In this document: positions 1 to 7,115 of the stretch, in pieces
Layout: the number at the start of each line of letters is the position of its first letter
How positions within the stretch are numbered: position 1 is the stretch's first letter
Assembly (NCBI GenBank): GCA_025966335.1
Contig: JAICRS010000045.1
Span: 1-15,860, forward strand
Reading direction: 5' to 3'
Length of the DNA: 15,860 nucleotides
Source: Nocardioidaceae bacterium
Lineage (GTDB): Bacteria; Actinomycetota; Actinomycetes; Propionibacteriales; Nocardioidaceae
Position numbers and translations under genes: made by a program
The notes under the pieces: model-generated
The model's database searches: none
The model's input: only the letters and a program-made list of their open reading frames with translations
Told to the model about the DNA's origin: nothing

Positions 1-66
1 CCGCGGCGAGGTCGACCGCTGACCCCCGGTCTCGCCGGCTGATCACCACGGTATGCAGCCGATCTC

Positions 67-100
67 CCGCTCCCCATGGCCTTCGCGCCATGGGGAGCGG
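67..100. terminator. Perfect 14-bp hairpin, probable terminator
   Basis: Arms 67-80 and 87-100 are perfect reverse complements (14 bp, core CTCCCCATGG) around a 6-nt loop. It lies about 40 bp past the stop of the minus-strand aminotransferase gene. There is no U tract on either strand, which is common for actinobacterial terminators. A third copy of the core, CCATGGGGAG, lies at 108-117. A regulatory or repeat element is the alternative. The rest of 1-140 shows no gene I can assign. Confidence 0.5.
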
Positions 101-140
101 CAGTTCTCCATGGGGAGTGACCGGGCCGTACGGCGCAGCG

Positions 141-1271
141 TCACCTCGTCGTGCGGAACCGCCCGAGCAGGTCGACCAGCCTCTCGACGTCGTCCACGGT
201 GTTGTACCAGGCGGCGCTGAGCCGCAGGTGCGTCTCGCCGCCGACCTCCCCGAGCCAGGTCCACACCTCCTGGTCGCGCAGGAAGGTCTTGAGCCCGCTC
301 TCCCCGACCTGCGGCAGTCGCCACGTGAGCATCCGCCGTACCCGCGGGTCGCTGACCGGCACCGCCTCCGGCCACACGTCGCCCAACCGCTGCCGGGCGT
401 GGTCCGCGACCGCCTCCGCGGCCCGGGTCCAGCCCAGCTGGTCGGCGCGACGATGCACCTGCAGCACCTCACCGGCCACCAGGAAGCCGCTGCGGTCGTC
501 GGTCCCGGACCAGGCGAACCGCTCGGTCATCACCGGCGAGTCGGCGAACACCGCGTCCACGAGGGGCCGGGCGCGATCACGATGGGTCGCCGGGACCGAC
601 AGACCCCCGGTCCCCTGCGGGAAGCACGCCCACTTGTGCAGCGTGAGGCAGACGAAGGCCGTCGCCAGCTCGGCCAGGTCCACCGCGAGCAGCCCCGGCA
701 CGTGTGCGGCGTCGACCACCAGCACCGCCCGTGAGGCGGACAGGGCGTCGTGCAGCTCGCGCACGGGCAGCGTCGTGGACCACGGTGAGGTCACCCAGCT
801 GACCACCACGACCGCTGTCGCCGGACCGACCGCGCCGGTCATCCGGTCGAGCACGGCGGCATCGTCGAGACCGTCGACCTCGACGACGACCAGCTCCGCG
901 CCGCTCTCGCTGCAGGCCCGGCGAAGATTGGCGTAGGTCGACGGGTACTCGACGTTCGTGGTGAGCACCTGGTCCCCCGGCCGGAGGTCGAGGCAGCCGA
1001 GGGCCGTGGTCATCGCCGTCGTCGCGTTCGTGCTGAACACGAACCCGTCCCGGTCCACTCCCAGCCAGTCCGCGACCTCGACCCGGGCGCGCTCCTGCAG
1101 GGGGAACAGGACACGGTCGTAGAACCGGTGGAAGCTGCACCGTTGCTCCCGGGCGATCTCGTCCTGCCGGGCCGCGGCCACCCGAGGCACCGCCCCGAAC
1201 GACCCGTGGTTGAGGTGCACGGTTCCCGGTGCCAGGTCGAACGCGTCGCGCGGGTCGGCGTACTGCTCCAT
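141..1271 (-). CDS. PLP-dependent aminotransferase class V, isopenicillin-N-epimerase-like
   Basis: A 376-residue cytoplasmic enzyme of fold-type I, class V PLP-dependent family. Visible family marks are LNHGSFG near residue 20 (substrate/cofactor loop of CefD-like proteins), FSTNATTAM near 79-87 (phosphate-binding region), VVDAAHVPG at 185-193 with the PLP-ring aspartate D187, and LHKW at 211-214 with K213 as the Schiff-base lysine. WSGTDD at 254-259 and a C-terminal RLSAAWYNT segment also match the family. The ATG at 1271 is preferred over an upstream in-frame start at 1370 because GGAG lies 5 nt ahead of it and the protein then begins at the usual position before the LNHGSFG motif. It is divergent from the MFS gene across 72 bp. 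Substrate is unknown: the fold includes epimerases, sulfur-transfer enzymes and desulfurases, and nothing around it suggests beta-lactam synthesis. Confidence 0.85.
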   Translation of the reverse strand: MEQYADPRDAFDLAPGTVHLNHGSFGAVPRVAAARQDEIAREQRCSFHRFYDRVLFPLQERARVEVADWLGVDRDGFVFSTNATTAMTTALGCLDLRPGDQVLTTNVEYPSTYANLRRACSESGAELVVVEVDGLDDAAVLDRMTGAVGPATAVVVVSWVTSPWSTTLPVRELHDALSASRAVLVVDAAHVPGLLAVDLAELATAFVCLTLHKWACFPQGTGGLSVPATHRDRARPLVDAVFADSPVMTERFAWSGTDDRSGFLVAGEVLQVHRRADQLGWTRAAEAVADHARQRLGDVWPEAVPVSDPRVRRMLTWRLPQVGESGLKTFLRDQEVWTWLGEVGGETHLRLSAAWYNTVDDVERLVDLLGRFRTTR

Positions 1272-1301
1272 CGGTTCTCCACATCGTCTCGAGGCCCCGG
1301 C

Positions 1302-1307
1302 TAGTGT
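1302..1307 (+). promoter_or_regulatory. Candidate -10 element for the MFS gene
   Basis: TAGTGT fits the actinobacterial TAnnnT -10 pattern and lies 36 nt before the TTG start of the permease gene, inside the 72-bp divergent intergenic region. No good -35 hexamer is visible at 16-18 nt spacing, so this is a weak call. Confidence 0.3.
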
Positions 1308-1343
1308 CGTGGAGACGTCCCCGACCGACAAAGCGAGACCCCA

Positions 1344-2654
1344 TTGCGCGCCGCCCGCCAGCTGATGCACCTGTTGCGCGGCCAGTGGTTCCGCCGGCTG
1401 TTCGCGGTCCGGGTGGCGAGCCAGTTCTCCGACGGCGTGTTCCAGGTGGCGCTCGCGTCGTACGTGATCTTCTCCCCCCAGCAGCAGCCGTCACCGACTG
1501 CGATCGCCGCGGCGCTGGCCACCGTGCTGCTGCCGTTCAGCGTGCTCGGCCCGTTCGCCGGTGTGCTCCTCGACCGGTGGTCACGCCGACAGGTGCTCGC
1601 GCTGGCCAACTTCGTCCGGGTGGGCCTGCTGCTCCTGCTCGCCGTCGGCGTCGCCTCCGACCTGCGGGGACCGTGGCTGTTCCTGCTCATCCTGGTGTGC
1701 CTGTCGGTGAACCGGTTCCTGCTGGCCGGTCTGAGCGCAGCCCTGCCGCACGTCGTACGCCGCGACGAGCTGATCGTCGCCAACGCGCTGACACCGACCG
1801 GGGGGACGCTGGCGTTCATCCTCGGGCTGGCCTCGGGTACGGCGCTGCGGATCCTGTGGGAGCTGCTCGAGGTGGACGGGGACCTCGGCGTGCTGGTCAC
1901 GGCGGCCGGGCTGTACGCCGTCGCGGGTGCGCTCGCGCTCCGCATCCCGAGGGACCTGCTCGGTCCGGACTTCGACCCGGCCCGGCCGGCCGTGCGCGAG
2001 GCGGTGCGCAACGTCGTCCGCGGCATGGTGGAGGGACTTCGCCACCTGCGCCGGCGCGGACCCGCGGCGCACGGACTGATCGCGATCGGCGCGCACCGGT
2101 TCTTCTACGGGATCTCGACGGTGGCGCTGATCCTGCTCTACCGCAACTACTTCTACCCCGACGACGTGGACGCCGCGTTCAACGGCCTGTCGATCGCGGT
2201 CCTGGTCAGCGGTGCCGGCTTCGTGTCCGCCGCGGTGGTCACTCCGCTGGTCACCGACCGGGTCAGCTCGCGCACCTGGATCCTGCTGCTGCTCGGCGTG
2301 GCGGCCGCGACCCAGCTCTTCCCGGGCGCGCTCTACACCGTGCCGGCGCTGCTGGTCGCGTCGTTCGTGCTCGGGCTCGCGTCGCAGGGCATCAAGATCT
2401 GTGTGGACACGTTCGTGCAGGCCTACGTCGACGACGCCTACCGCGGCCGGGTGTTCTCGTTGTACGACGTGATCTTCAACGTGGCGTTCGTCGCAGCCGC
2501 AGCCGTCGCCGCCGTCGTACTCCCGCCGAACGGGAAGTCCTACCCGGTGCTGGCCGCGGTCGCGCTCGGCTATGTCGGCACCGCGCTGGTCTACGCGTGG
2601 CTGACCCGGGACCGGACCCTGCGGGGAGGGTCGATCCTCGCCCGGGGCCGCTGA
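1344..2654 (+). CDS. Major facilitator superfamily (MFS) transporter
   Basis: A 436-residue integral membrane protein with about 12 hydrophobic segments, the normal size of an MFS permease. The first cytoplasmic loop carries LLDRWSRRQVLAL, a recognisable form of the MFS motif A (G-x-L-a-D-r-x-G-r-k) between helices 2 and 3. The later half repeats the pattern, with long Leu/Val/Ala-rich segments and an Arg/Asp-rich central loop near RIPRDLLG. The start given is TTG at 1344. An in-frame ATG at 1365 is equally possible, because neither has a strong Shine-Dalgarno sequence. Substrate is not predictable; drug efflux or macrolide-type exporters are the closest general resemblance. It is convergent with the AIM24 gene, with 18 bp between stops, and divergent from the aminotransferase gene. 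Confidence 0.85.
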   Translation: MRAARQLMHLLRGQWFRRLFAVRVASQFSDGVFQVALASYVIFSPQQQPSPTAIAAALATVLLPFSVLGPFAGVLLDRWSRRQVLALANFVRVGLLLLLAVGVASDLRGPWLFLLILVCLSVNRFLLAGLSAALPHVVRRDELIVANALTPTGGTLAFILGLASGTALRILWELLEVDGDLGVLVTAAGLYAVAGALALRIPRDLLGPDFDPARPAVREAVRNVVRGMVEGLRHLRRRGPAAHGLIAIGAHRFFYGISTVALILLYRNYFYPDDVDAAFNGLSIAVLVSGAGFVSAAVVTPLVTDRVSSRTWILLLLGVAAATQLFPGALYTVPALLVASFVLGLASQGIKICVDTFVQAYVDDAYRGRVFSLYDVIFNVAFVAAAAVAAVVLPPNGKSYPVLAAVALGYVGTALVYAWLTRDRTLRGGSILARGR

Positions 2655-2672
2655 GATCGGCGCCGCTGAGGC

Positions 2673-3383
2673 TCAGCCGTTGAAGAGGTCCCCGAGCGAG
2701 CCACCCTTGCCGCCACCGGACTGCTGGGTCGGAGGCACCCACTCGTGCGGCTGGACGACGACGAAACCGGGTCCGTGGAAGGAGTACTGGAACGCCTCAC
2801 CGGACCCGCCGCGCAGCATCGACTTCATGTTCAGGCTGGAGACGACCTGCGGGACCAGGTTGGCGGACCAGGCGACGGCGGCCTGCACGTCGACGAAGGT
2901 CTGCTGCTGGGAGCAGTCGAGGACGACCGGGTGGCCGACCGTGCACAGCGCGACCGTGCCGGTGCCGGTGACCGTGGTGTTGAACAGGCCGCCCGCCATC
3001 ATCCCGGCGCCCTTGACCCGGTTGATGTCCCACTGCAGGGAGGCGTCGAAGGCGAGCAGGTTGCGGCCGTTGACGCTGATCCCGTCGCCGGCGAGCTCGA
3101 GCAGGTAGACATAACCGGCCTCGTTGGCGAAGAACACCTCGCCCTGACCGCTGACCCGCATCAGCGGCATGTCCTCGCTGGTCAGCACCTTCTTCAGGAG
3201 CTTGCCCATGCTGCCGGACTTCTCGTGGTGGAACTGGATCTGGCCCTGGTAGGCGACCATCGCGCCCTTGACGGCGAGCACGTCGTCGCCGAACGCGACG
3301 CGGAGCAGCTGGCTGTTCTGCAGCGCGAACCGGGACTGGCCCTCGACCTCGAGGTTGGACTGTGCGAAGAGCTCACTTTGCAT
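2673..3383 (-). CDS. AIM24 family protein (DUF124)
   Basis: A 236-residue protein made almost entirely of one AIM24 domain, the bacterial relative of the yeast mitochondrial AIM24 protein. It is predicted to be a soluble beta-rich protein with no signal peptide or membrane segment. Recognisable pieces are the N-terminal QSNLEVEGQSRFALQN, the glycine-rich KGAGMMAGGLFNTTVTGTG region and the final FHGPGFVVVQPHEWVP. The tail is Gly/Ser/Lys-rich (GGGKGGSLGDLFNG). Biochemical function is not established for the family. The ATG at 3383 is chosen because the domain starts there. A GTG at 3428 would extend it 15 residues into the end of pcnA. There is no Shine-Dalgarno sequence before the ATG, but a TACGCT -10 lies 6 nt upstream, consistent with leaderless translation. 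It is downstream of pcnA on the same strand. Confidence 0.85.
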   Translation of the reverse strand: MQSELFAQSNLEVEGQSRFALQNSQLLRVAFGDDVLAVKGAMVAYQGQIQFHHEKSGSMGKLLKKVLTSEDMPLMRVSGQGEVFFANEAGYVYLLELAGDGISVNGRNLLAFDASLQWDINRVKGAGMMAGGLFNTTVTGTGTVALCTVGHPVVLDCSQQQTFVDVQAAVAWSANLVPQVVSSLNMKSMLRGGSGEAFQYSFHGPGFVVVQPHEWVPPTQQSGGGKGGSLGDLFNG

Positions 3384-3389
3384 GAAGGG

Positions 3390-3395
3390 AGCGTA
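3390..3395 (-). promoter_or_regulatory. Candidate leaderless -10 element for the AIM24 gene
   Basis: On the minus strand TACGCT is followed by 6 nt (CCCTTC) and then the ATG at 3383, placing the expected transcription start on the A of the start codon. It lies inside the last codons of pcnA's immediate downstream region. No consensus -35 is visible. Confidence 0.4.
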
Positions 3396-3406
3396 CGACG
3401 TCGTGG

Positions 3407-4855
3407 TCAGCCCTGGGAGGACCACCACTCGAGGAGGGCGGCTGTGGCCTCCTCCTGGGACATCGGGCCACGATCCATCCGCAGCTCCATCAGGTGCTTG
3501 TAGGCGCGGCCGACCTCGCGACCCGGGCCGATCCCGAGGATCTCCATGATCTGGTTGCCGTCCAGGTCCGGCCGGATCGAGGCCAGCTCCTCCTCCTCGG
3601 CCAGCCGGGCGATCCGCTCCTCGAGGTCGTCATAGGTGCGCCGCAGCCGGTCCGCCTTCCGCCGGTTGCGGGTGGTGCAGTCGGCACGGGTCAGGATGTG
3701 CAGCCGCTCGAGCTGGTCACCGGCATCGCGGACGTAGCGACGCACCGCGGAGTCGGTCCACTCCCCCGAGCCGTACCCGTGGAAGCGCAGGTGCAGCTCG
3801 ACGAGCTCCGAGACGGCGGCGATCTGCTCGTTGGAGAAGCGCAGCGCCTTCATCCGTTTCCGGGTGATCTTCGCGCCCACCACGTCGTGGTGGTGGAAGG
3901 TGACCGACCCGTCATCCTGGAACTTGCGGGTCCGCGGCTTGCCGACGTCGTGCATCAGCGCCGCGAACCGGGACACGAAGTCGGGCCCGCCGCCCAGCCG
4001 GTGCTCGAGCTCGATGGCCTGCTCGAGCACGGTGAGCGTGTGCTCGTAGACGTCCTTGTGCCGGTGGTGCTCGTCCCGTTCGAGGGCCAGCGCCGGCAGC
4101 TCGGGAATCACGTGGTCGGCCAGCCCGGTGTCGACGAGCAGCTCGAGGCCGCGCCGCGGCCAGGGGGCGGTGACCAGCTTCACCAGCTCGTCGCGGACCC
4201 GTTCGGGAGAGACGATCTCGATCCGCGCCGCCATGTCGGTCATCGCCGCCTTGACCGCCGGGTCCACGGTGAAGCCCAGCTGCGCGGAGAACCGGGCGGC
4301 CCGCATCATCCGCAACGGGTCGTCGGAGAAGGAGTCCTCCGGCGTGCCAGGGGTGCGGAGCACCTGGTTCGCCAGGTCGACCAGCCCCCCGAACGGGTCC
4401 TCGAAGTCCCGGCCGGGCAGCGTCACCGCCATCGCGTTCACGGTGAAGTCCCGCCGGTGCAGGTCACCGGCCAGCGAGTCGCCGTACTGCACCTCGGGCT
4501 TGCGGGAGGAGGCGTCGTACGTGTCGGAGCGGAACGTGGTGATCTCCACCTGCCACGGTCCCTTGCGGCAGCCGATCGTGCCGAACGCCCGGCCCATGTC
4601 CCAGATCGCGTCCGCCCAGCCCTTGAGCAGCTTCTCGGTGACCTCGGGACGCGCGGAGGTGGTGAAGTCGAGATCGTTCTGCAGCCGGCCGAGCATCGCG
4701 TCGCGCACCGGCCCACCGACCAGCGCGATCTGTTCACCGGCCTTCTCGAACCGGGCACCGAGCTCGTCGATCACCGGAGCGATGCGCAGCAGCTCGCGGA
4801 CGGCCGTGCGTTGCACGTCACTCATCCGCAGGGTGGACTCGGGCTCGTCGGACAC
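3407..4855 (-). CDS. pcnA: CCA tRNA nucleotidyltransferase
   Basis: A 482-residue class II nucleotidyltransferase that builds or repairs the 3' CCA end of tRNAs in the cytoplasm. The head domain has LVGGPVRD (residues 46-52) and the metal-binding DLD pair D61/D63 in NDLDFTT. RRDFTVNAMA (134-143) is the base-recognition region, followed by EDPFGGLVDL and the neck DDPLRMMRAARF (178-189). The C-terminal half contains an HD domain: HKDVYEHT around 266-273, MHDVGK at 301-306 with H302/D303, and FHHHD near 320-324. Length and the HD fusion match actinobacterial PcnA (Rv3907c type). The start is GTG at 4855. An in-frame ATG at 4825 is the alternative, and neither has a strong ribosome-binding site. 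Whether it also makes poly(A) cannot be told from sequence, but no second CCA enzyme is in view. Confidence 0.95.
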   Translation of the reverse strand: MSDEPESTLRMSDVQRTAVRELLRIAPVIDELGARFEKAGEQIALVGGPVRDAMLGRLQNDLDFTTSARPEVTEKLLKGWADAIWDMGRAFGTIGCRKGPWQVEITTFRSDTYDASSRKPEVQYGDSLAGDLHRRDFTVNAMAVTLPGRDFEDPFGGLVDLANQVLRTPGTPEDSFSDDPLRMMRAARFSAQLGFTVDPAVKAAMTDMAARIEIVSPERVRDELVKLVTAPWPRRGLELLVDTGLADHVIPELPALALERDEHHRHKDVYEHTLTVLEQAIELEHRLGGGPDFVSRFAALMHDVGKPRTRKFQDDGSVTFHHHDVVGAKITRKRMKALRFSNEQIAAVSELVELHLRFHGYGSGEWTDSAVRRYVRDAGDQLERLHILTRADCTTRNRRKADRLRRTYDDLEERIARLAEEEELASIRPDLDGNQIMEILGIGPGREVGRAYKHLMELRMDRGPMSQEEATAALLEWWSSQG

Positions 4856-4863
4856 GGGAGACC

Positions 4864-4869
4864 ACTCTA
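4864..4869 (-). promoter_or_regulatory. Candidate near-leaderless -10 element for pcnA
   Basis: TAGAGT on the minus strand lies 8 nt before the GTG at 4855, so the transcript would begin on or beside the start codon. It directly abuts the 12-bp palindrome at 4870-4881. No clear -35 hexamer is seen. Confidence 0.4.
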
Positions 4870-4881
4870 GTTCCGCGGAAC
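4870..4881. promoter_or_regulatory. 12-bp perfect palindrome, candidate operator
   Basis: GTTCCGCGGAAC is its own reverse complement. It sits in the 88-bp gap between the divergent pcnA and DUF6049 genes, immediately upstream of the pcnA -10 candidate. The half-sites are GTTC and GAAC in the orientation opposite to a LexA box (GAAC-N4-GTTC), so it is not an SOS box. A binding protein is not identifiable. Confidence 0.4.
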
Positions 4882-4930
4882 GGGGCCGCCGACCACCGGA
4901 GGGTCACCGGATCGGCCTTCGGTTCGCCGT

Positions 4931-4936
4931 TAGCAT
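4931..4936 (+). promoter_or_regulatory. Candidate leaderless -10 element for the DUF6049-murJ operon
   Basis: TAGCAT is followed by exactly 7 nt and then the GTG at 4944, so transcription would start on the first base of the start codon. There is no Shine-Dalgarno sequence ahead of this GTG, which supports leaderless initiation. The -35 region is poorly conserved. Confidence 0.45.
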
Positions 4937-4943
4937 CGTCCGC

Positions 4944-7115
4944 GTGACCCGCTCCGTCCTCACGCGCCTTGCCGCATGCCTGGCGACAGGTTTGATGGCG
5001 ACGGTGCTGCCGGCGGTGAGCGTGCCCGCGTCGGCCGGCGAGGACGACCGGGCACCGCTCCAGGTGACCATCGACTCGCTGTCCCCGTCGACGATCCCGC
5101 AGAAGGGCCGGATCACCGTCAGCGGCCAGATCACCAACAACTCGGACGCGACCTGGACCGACCTCAACGTCTACCTGCTCACCTCACCGGAGCCGTTCAC
5201 CCGCACCGACGAGCTCGAGGCGGCCAGCGAGACCGATCCCACGCTGGAGGTCGGCGGCCGGCTGCTCGCTCCCGGTCTGTACAGCGAGGTCGGCGACCTC
5301 GCCCCCGGGTCGAGCACCAACTACATCCTCTCGGTGCCGCGCAGCGCGCTCGAGATCAGCGGGGCGTCCGGCGCCTACTGGCTCGGCGTACATGTCCTCG
5401 GCGCCAACGAGGGGCTGCGGGACTCGGTCGCCGACGGCCGTGCCCGCACGTTCATCCCGTTGATGGAGCGCCGAGGGCCGAGTACGTCGCTGTCCCTGGT
5501 CGTCCCGATCAAGGCACCGGTGCGTCGCCACGTCGACGGCGCCCTCAAGGGCCTGCCCGGGTGGCAGGAGCTCCTCGGGCCGGAGGGCCGCCTGTCCCGG
5601 CTGGTGGAGCTGAGCGGCACGTCGGACCAGGTCTCCCTGACCTGGGTGGTGGACCCGGCCGTCCTGGACGCGGCCCAGTCGGTCGCCGAGGACAACCCGC
5701 CGATGGACAGCGGCCCGACCGACGAGGCGGCCGAGGACGAGGCCACCCCCGCGCCGGGCGAGAGTCCCTCCCCCTCCTCCCCGCTCACCGACGAGCCGGA
5801 CACGGAGGAGCCGCCGCTGGTCTCCGCGCAGGCCGAGGAGGCCGCCACCTGGCTGGACCTGTTCCGCCGCCAGGCCGATCAGCATGCCGTCCTGGCCGTG
5901 CCCTACGGCGACGTCGACGTGGCGGCGCTCACCCGGGCCGACTTCGCCGAGACGGTGGAGCGCGCGAGCGCTCTCAGCGCCTCCACCCTGGAGAACCTCG
6001 GCATCGACGCCGGTCCGGTGATCGCGCCGCCCACCGGCTACCTGCCGAACCCTGCCCTGTCCCAGCTCGACGACGAGGTCCCGCTGCTGCTCTCCGACGC
6101 GGCCGCCCCGGCGACGGATGACACCGTGATCGAGACCACGCAGGGCAACGAGATCGTGCTCGCTGACACCTCCGCGGGTGACGGCGGGCCGGGTCCCGCG
6201 CCCCGGTTCCGGGCGATCGCGATGCGGCAGCGGCTGCTCAGCGAGGCCGCCGTGCACGCGCTCTCGGACCAGGGCGACCAGCCGCTGGTGGTGACCACCC
6301 CGCAGTTCTGGGACCCGGGCAGCGACTGGCGCAGCGCCGACTTCTTCTCCGGGCTGAACGTGCCCTGGCTGCGCACGGTGAGCCTGCCCACCGCACAGGT
6401 GATCGGCTCGGCCGGCGACGACAAGCGCAGGTACGACGCGCGGCTGGCCTACCCACCGCGCGAGCAACGCGCCGAGCTGCCGATCGCGAACCTGCTCGCC
6501 ACCGAGGAGCTGGTCCGCACCGGCAACGTCTACGCCAACCTCCTCGCCCGCAACGACACCGTCGACGAGTACCTCGCCAAGTCGGCGATGCTCGGCTCGT
6601 CCTACCGGGTGCGGGGGCGCGCGCACGCGGCGGCGACGCGGACCCGTGAGATCACGAAGACGATCCGCGCCCGGATGGAGCAGATCTCGATCGACGGCCC
6701 CTCGTTCGTGACGATGTCCAGCGAGGAGGGGACGTTCCAGGTGACCGTGGTCAACGGTCTCCAGGAGCCGGTGACCGTCGGCATCGACGCCCGGACCAGC
6801 AGCCCGGACCTGGAGATCTTCCCGCCCGACCCCGTCTCGCTCGGTCCCGGGCAGCGCGCCTCGGTGCGGCTGCGGGCCACCGCCGAGGACATCGGCGTGC
6901 ACTCGGTGACGCTGGTGCCCACCAACTCCGACGGCCAGCCGCTCGGCAACACCACCAAGTTCGCGGTCCGGAGCAGCCAGGTCGGGCTGGTGATCTGGGT
7001 GATCATGGGAGTCGGAGCGGCGGTGCTGTTCGGCACCGCCGGCATGCGGATCTTCAGCCGGGTCCGGGAGCGCAAGGCGACCCCCGGGCCGTTGTTGGAG
7101 GAATCCTCCCGATGA
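4944..7115 (+). CDS. DUF6049 family secreted, membrane-anchored protein (Rv3909-like)
   Basis: A 723-residue protein of unknown biochemical function, found next to murJ across Actinobacteria. Residues 1-32 form a signal peptide with a basic start, a hydrophobic core and a probable cleavage after ASA (29-31). Residues about 39-130 look like an immunoglobulin-type beta domain (VTIDSLSPSTIPQKG, ITNNSDATWTD). An acidic Pro/Ser-rich linker covers about 250-292. After it comes LAVPYGDVDVAALTRADF (317-334), which resembles barrel-fold carbohydrate enzymes such as polysaccharide deacetylases, although no catalytic set is clear. A further beta domain precedes one transmembrane helix at about 681-702 and a short basic tail. 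The bulk should therefore lie outside the membrane. The GTG at 4944 is the only start that leaves an intact signal peptide. Its stop overlaps the murJ start in ATGA, implying translational coupling. A role with MurJ is inferred from position only. Confidence 0.85.
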   Translation: MTRSVLTRLAACLATGLMATVLPAVSVPASAGEDDRAPLQVTIDSLSPSTIPQKGRITVSGQITNNSDATWTDLNVYLLTSPEPFTRTDELEAASETDPTLEVGGRLLAPGLYSEVGDLAPGSSTNYILSVPRSALEISGASGAYWLGVHVLGANEGLRDSVADGRARTFIPLMERRGPSTSLSLVVPIKAPVRRHVDGALKGLPGWQELLGPEGRLSRLVELSGTSDQVSLTWVVDPAVLDAAQSVAEDNPPMDSGPTDEAAEDEATPAPGESPSPSSPLTDEPDTEEPPLVSAQAEEAATWLDLFRRQADQHAVLAVPYGDVDVAALTRADFAETVERASALSASTLENLGIDAGPVIAPPTGYLPNPALSQLDDEVPLLLSDAAAPATDDTVIETTQGNEIVLADTSAGDGGPGPAPRFRAIAMRQRLLSEAAVHALSDQGDQPLVVTTPQFWDPGSDWRSADFFSGLNVPWLRTVSLPTAQVIGSAGDDKRRYDARLAYPPREQRAELPIANLLATEELVRTGNVYANLLARNDTVDEYLAKSAMLGSSYRVRGRAHAAATRTREITKTIRARMEQISIDGPSFVTMSSEEGTFQVTVVNGLQEPVTVGIDARTSSPDLEIFPPDPVSLGPGQRASVRLRATAEDIGVHSVTLVPTNSDGQPLGNTTKFAVRSSQVGLVIWVIMGVGAAVLFGTAGMRIFSRVRERKATPGPLLEESSR

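Noticed and set aside
2..22. Short plus-strand frame ending in TGA at 20-22 that could be the 3' end of an upstream gene
   Set aside because: Only six codons are visible, which is too few to tell from chance in GC-rich DNA.
3494..4870. Long plus-strand open frame (458 codons) opposite pcnA
   Set aside because: Antisense shadow of a clearly identified gene. Its product is Arg/Gly/Val-rich low complexity with no domain.
4870..4881. LexA/SOS box
   Set aside because: Half-sites are GTTC...GAAC, the reverse of the GAAC-N4-GTTC arrangement of an actinobacterial LexA site.
5184..6902. Minus-strand open frame (572 codons) opposite the DUF6049 gene
   Set aside because: Shadow frame. The plus-strand gene has a signal peptide, a transmembrane anchor and coupling to murJ.
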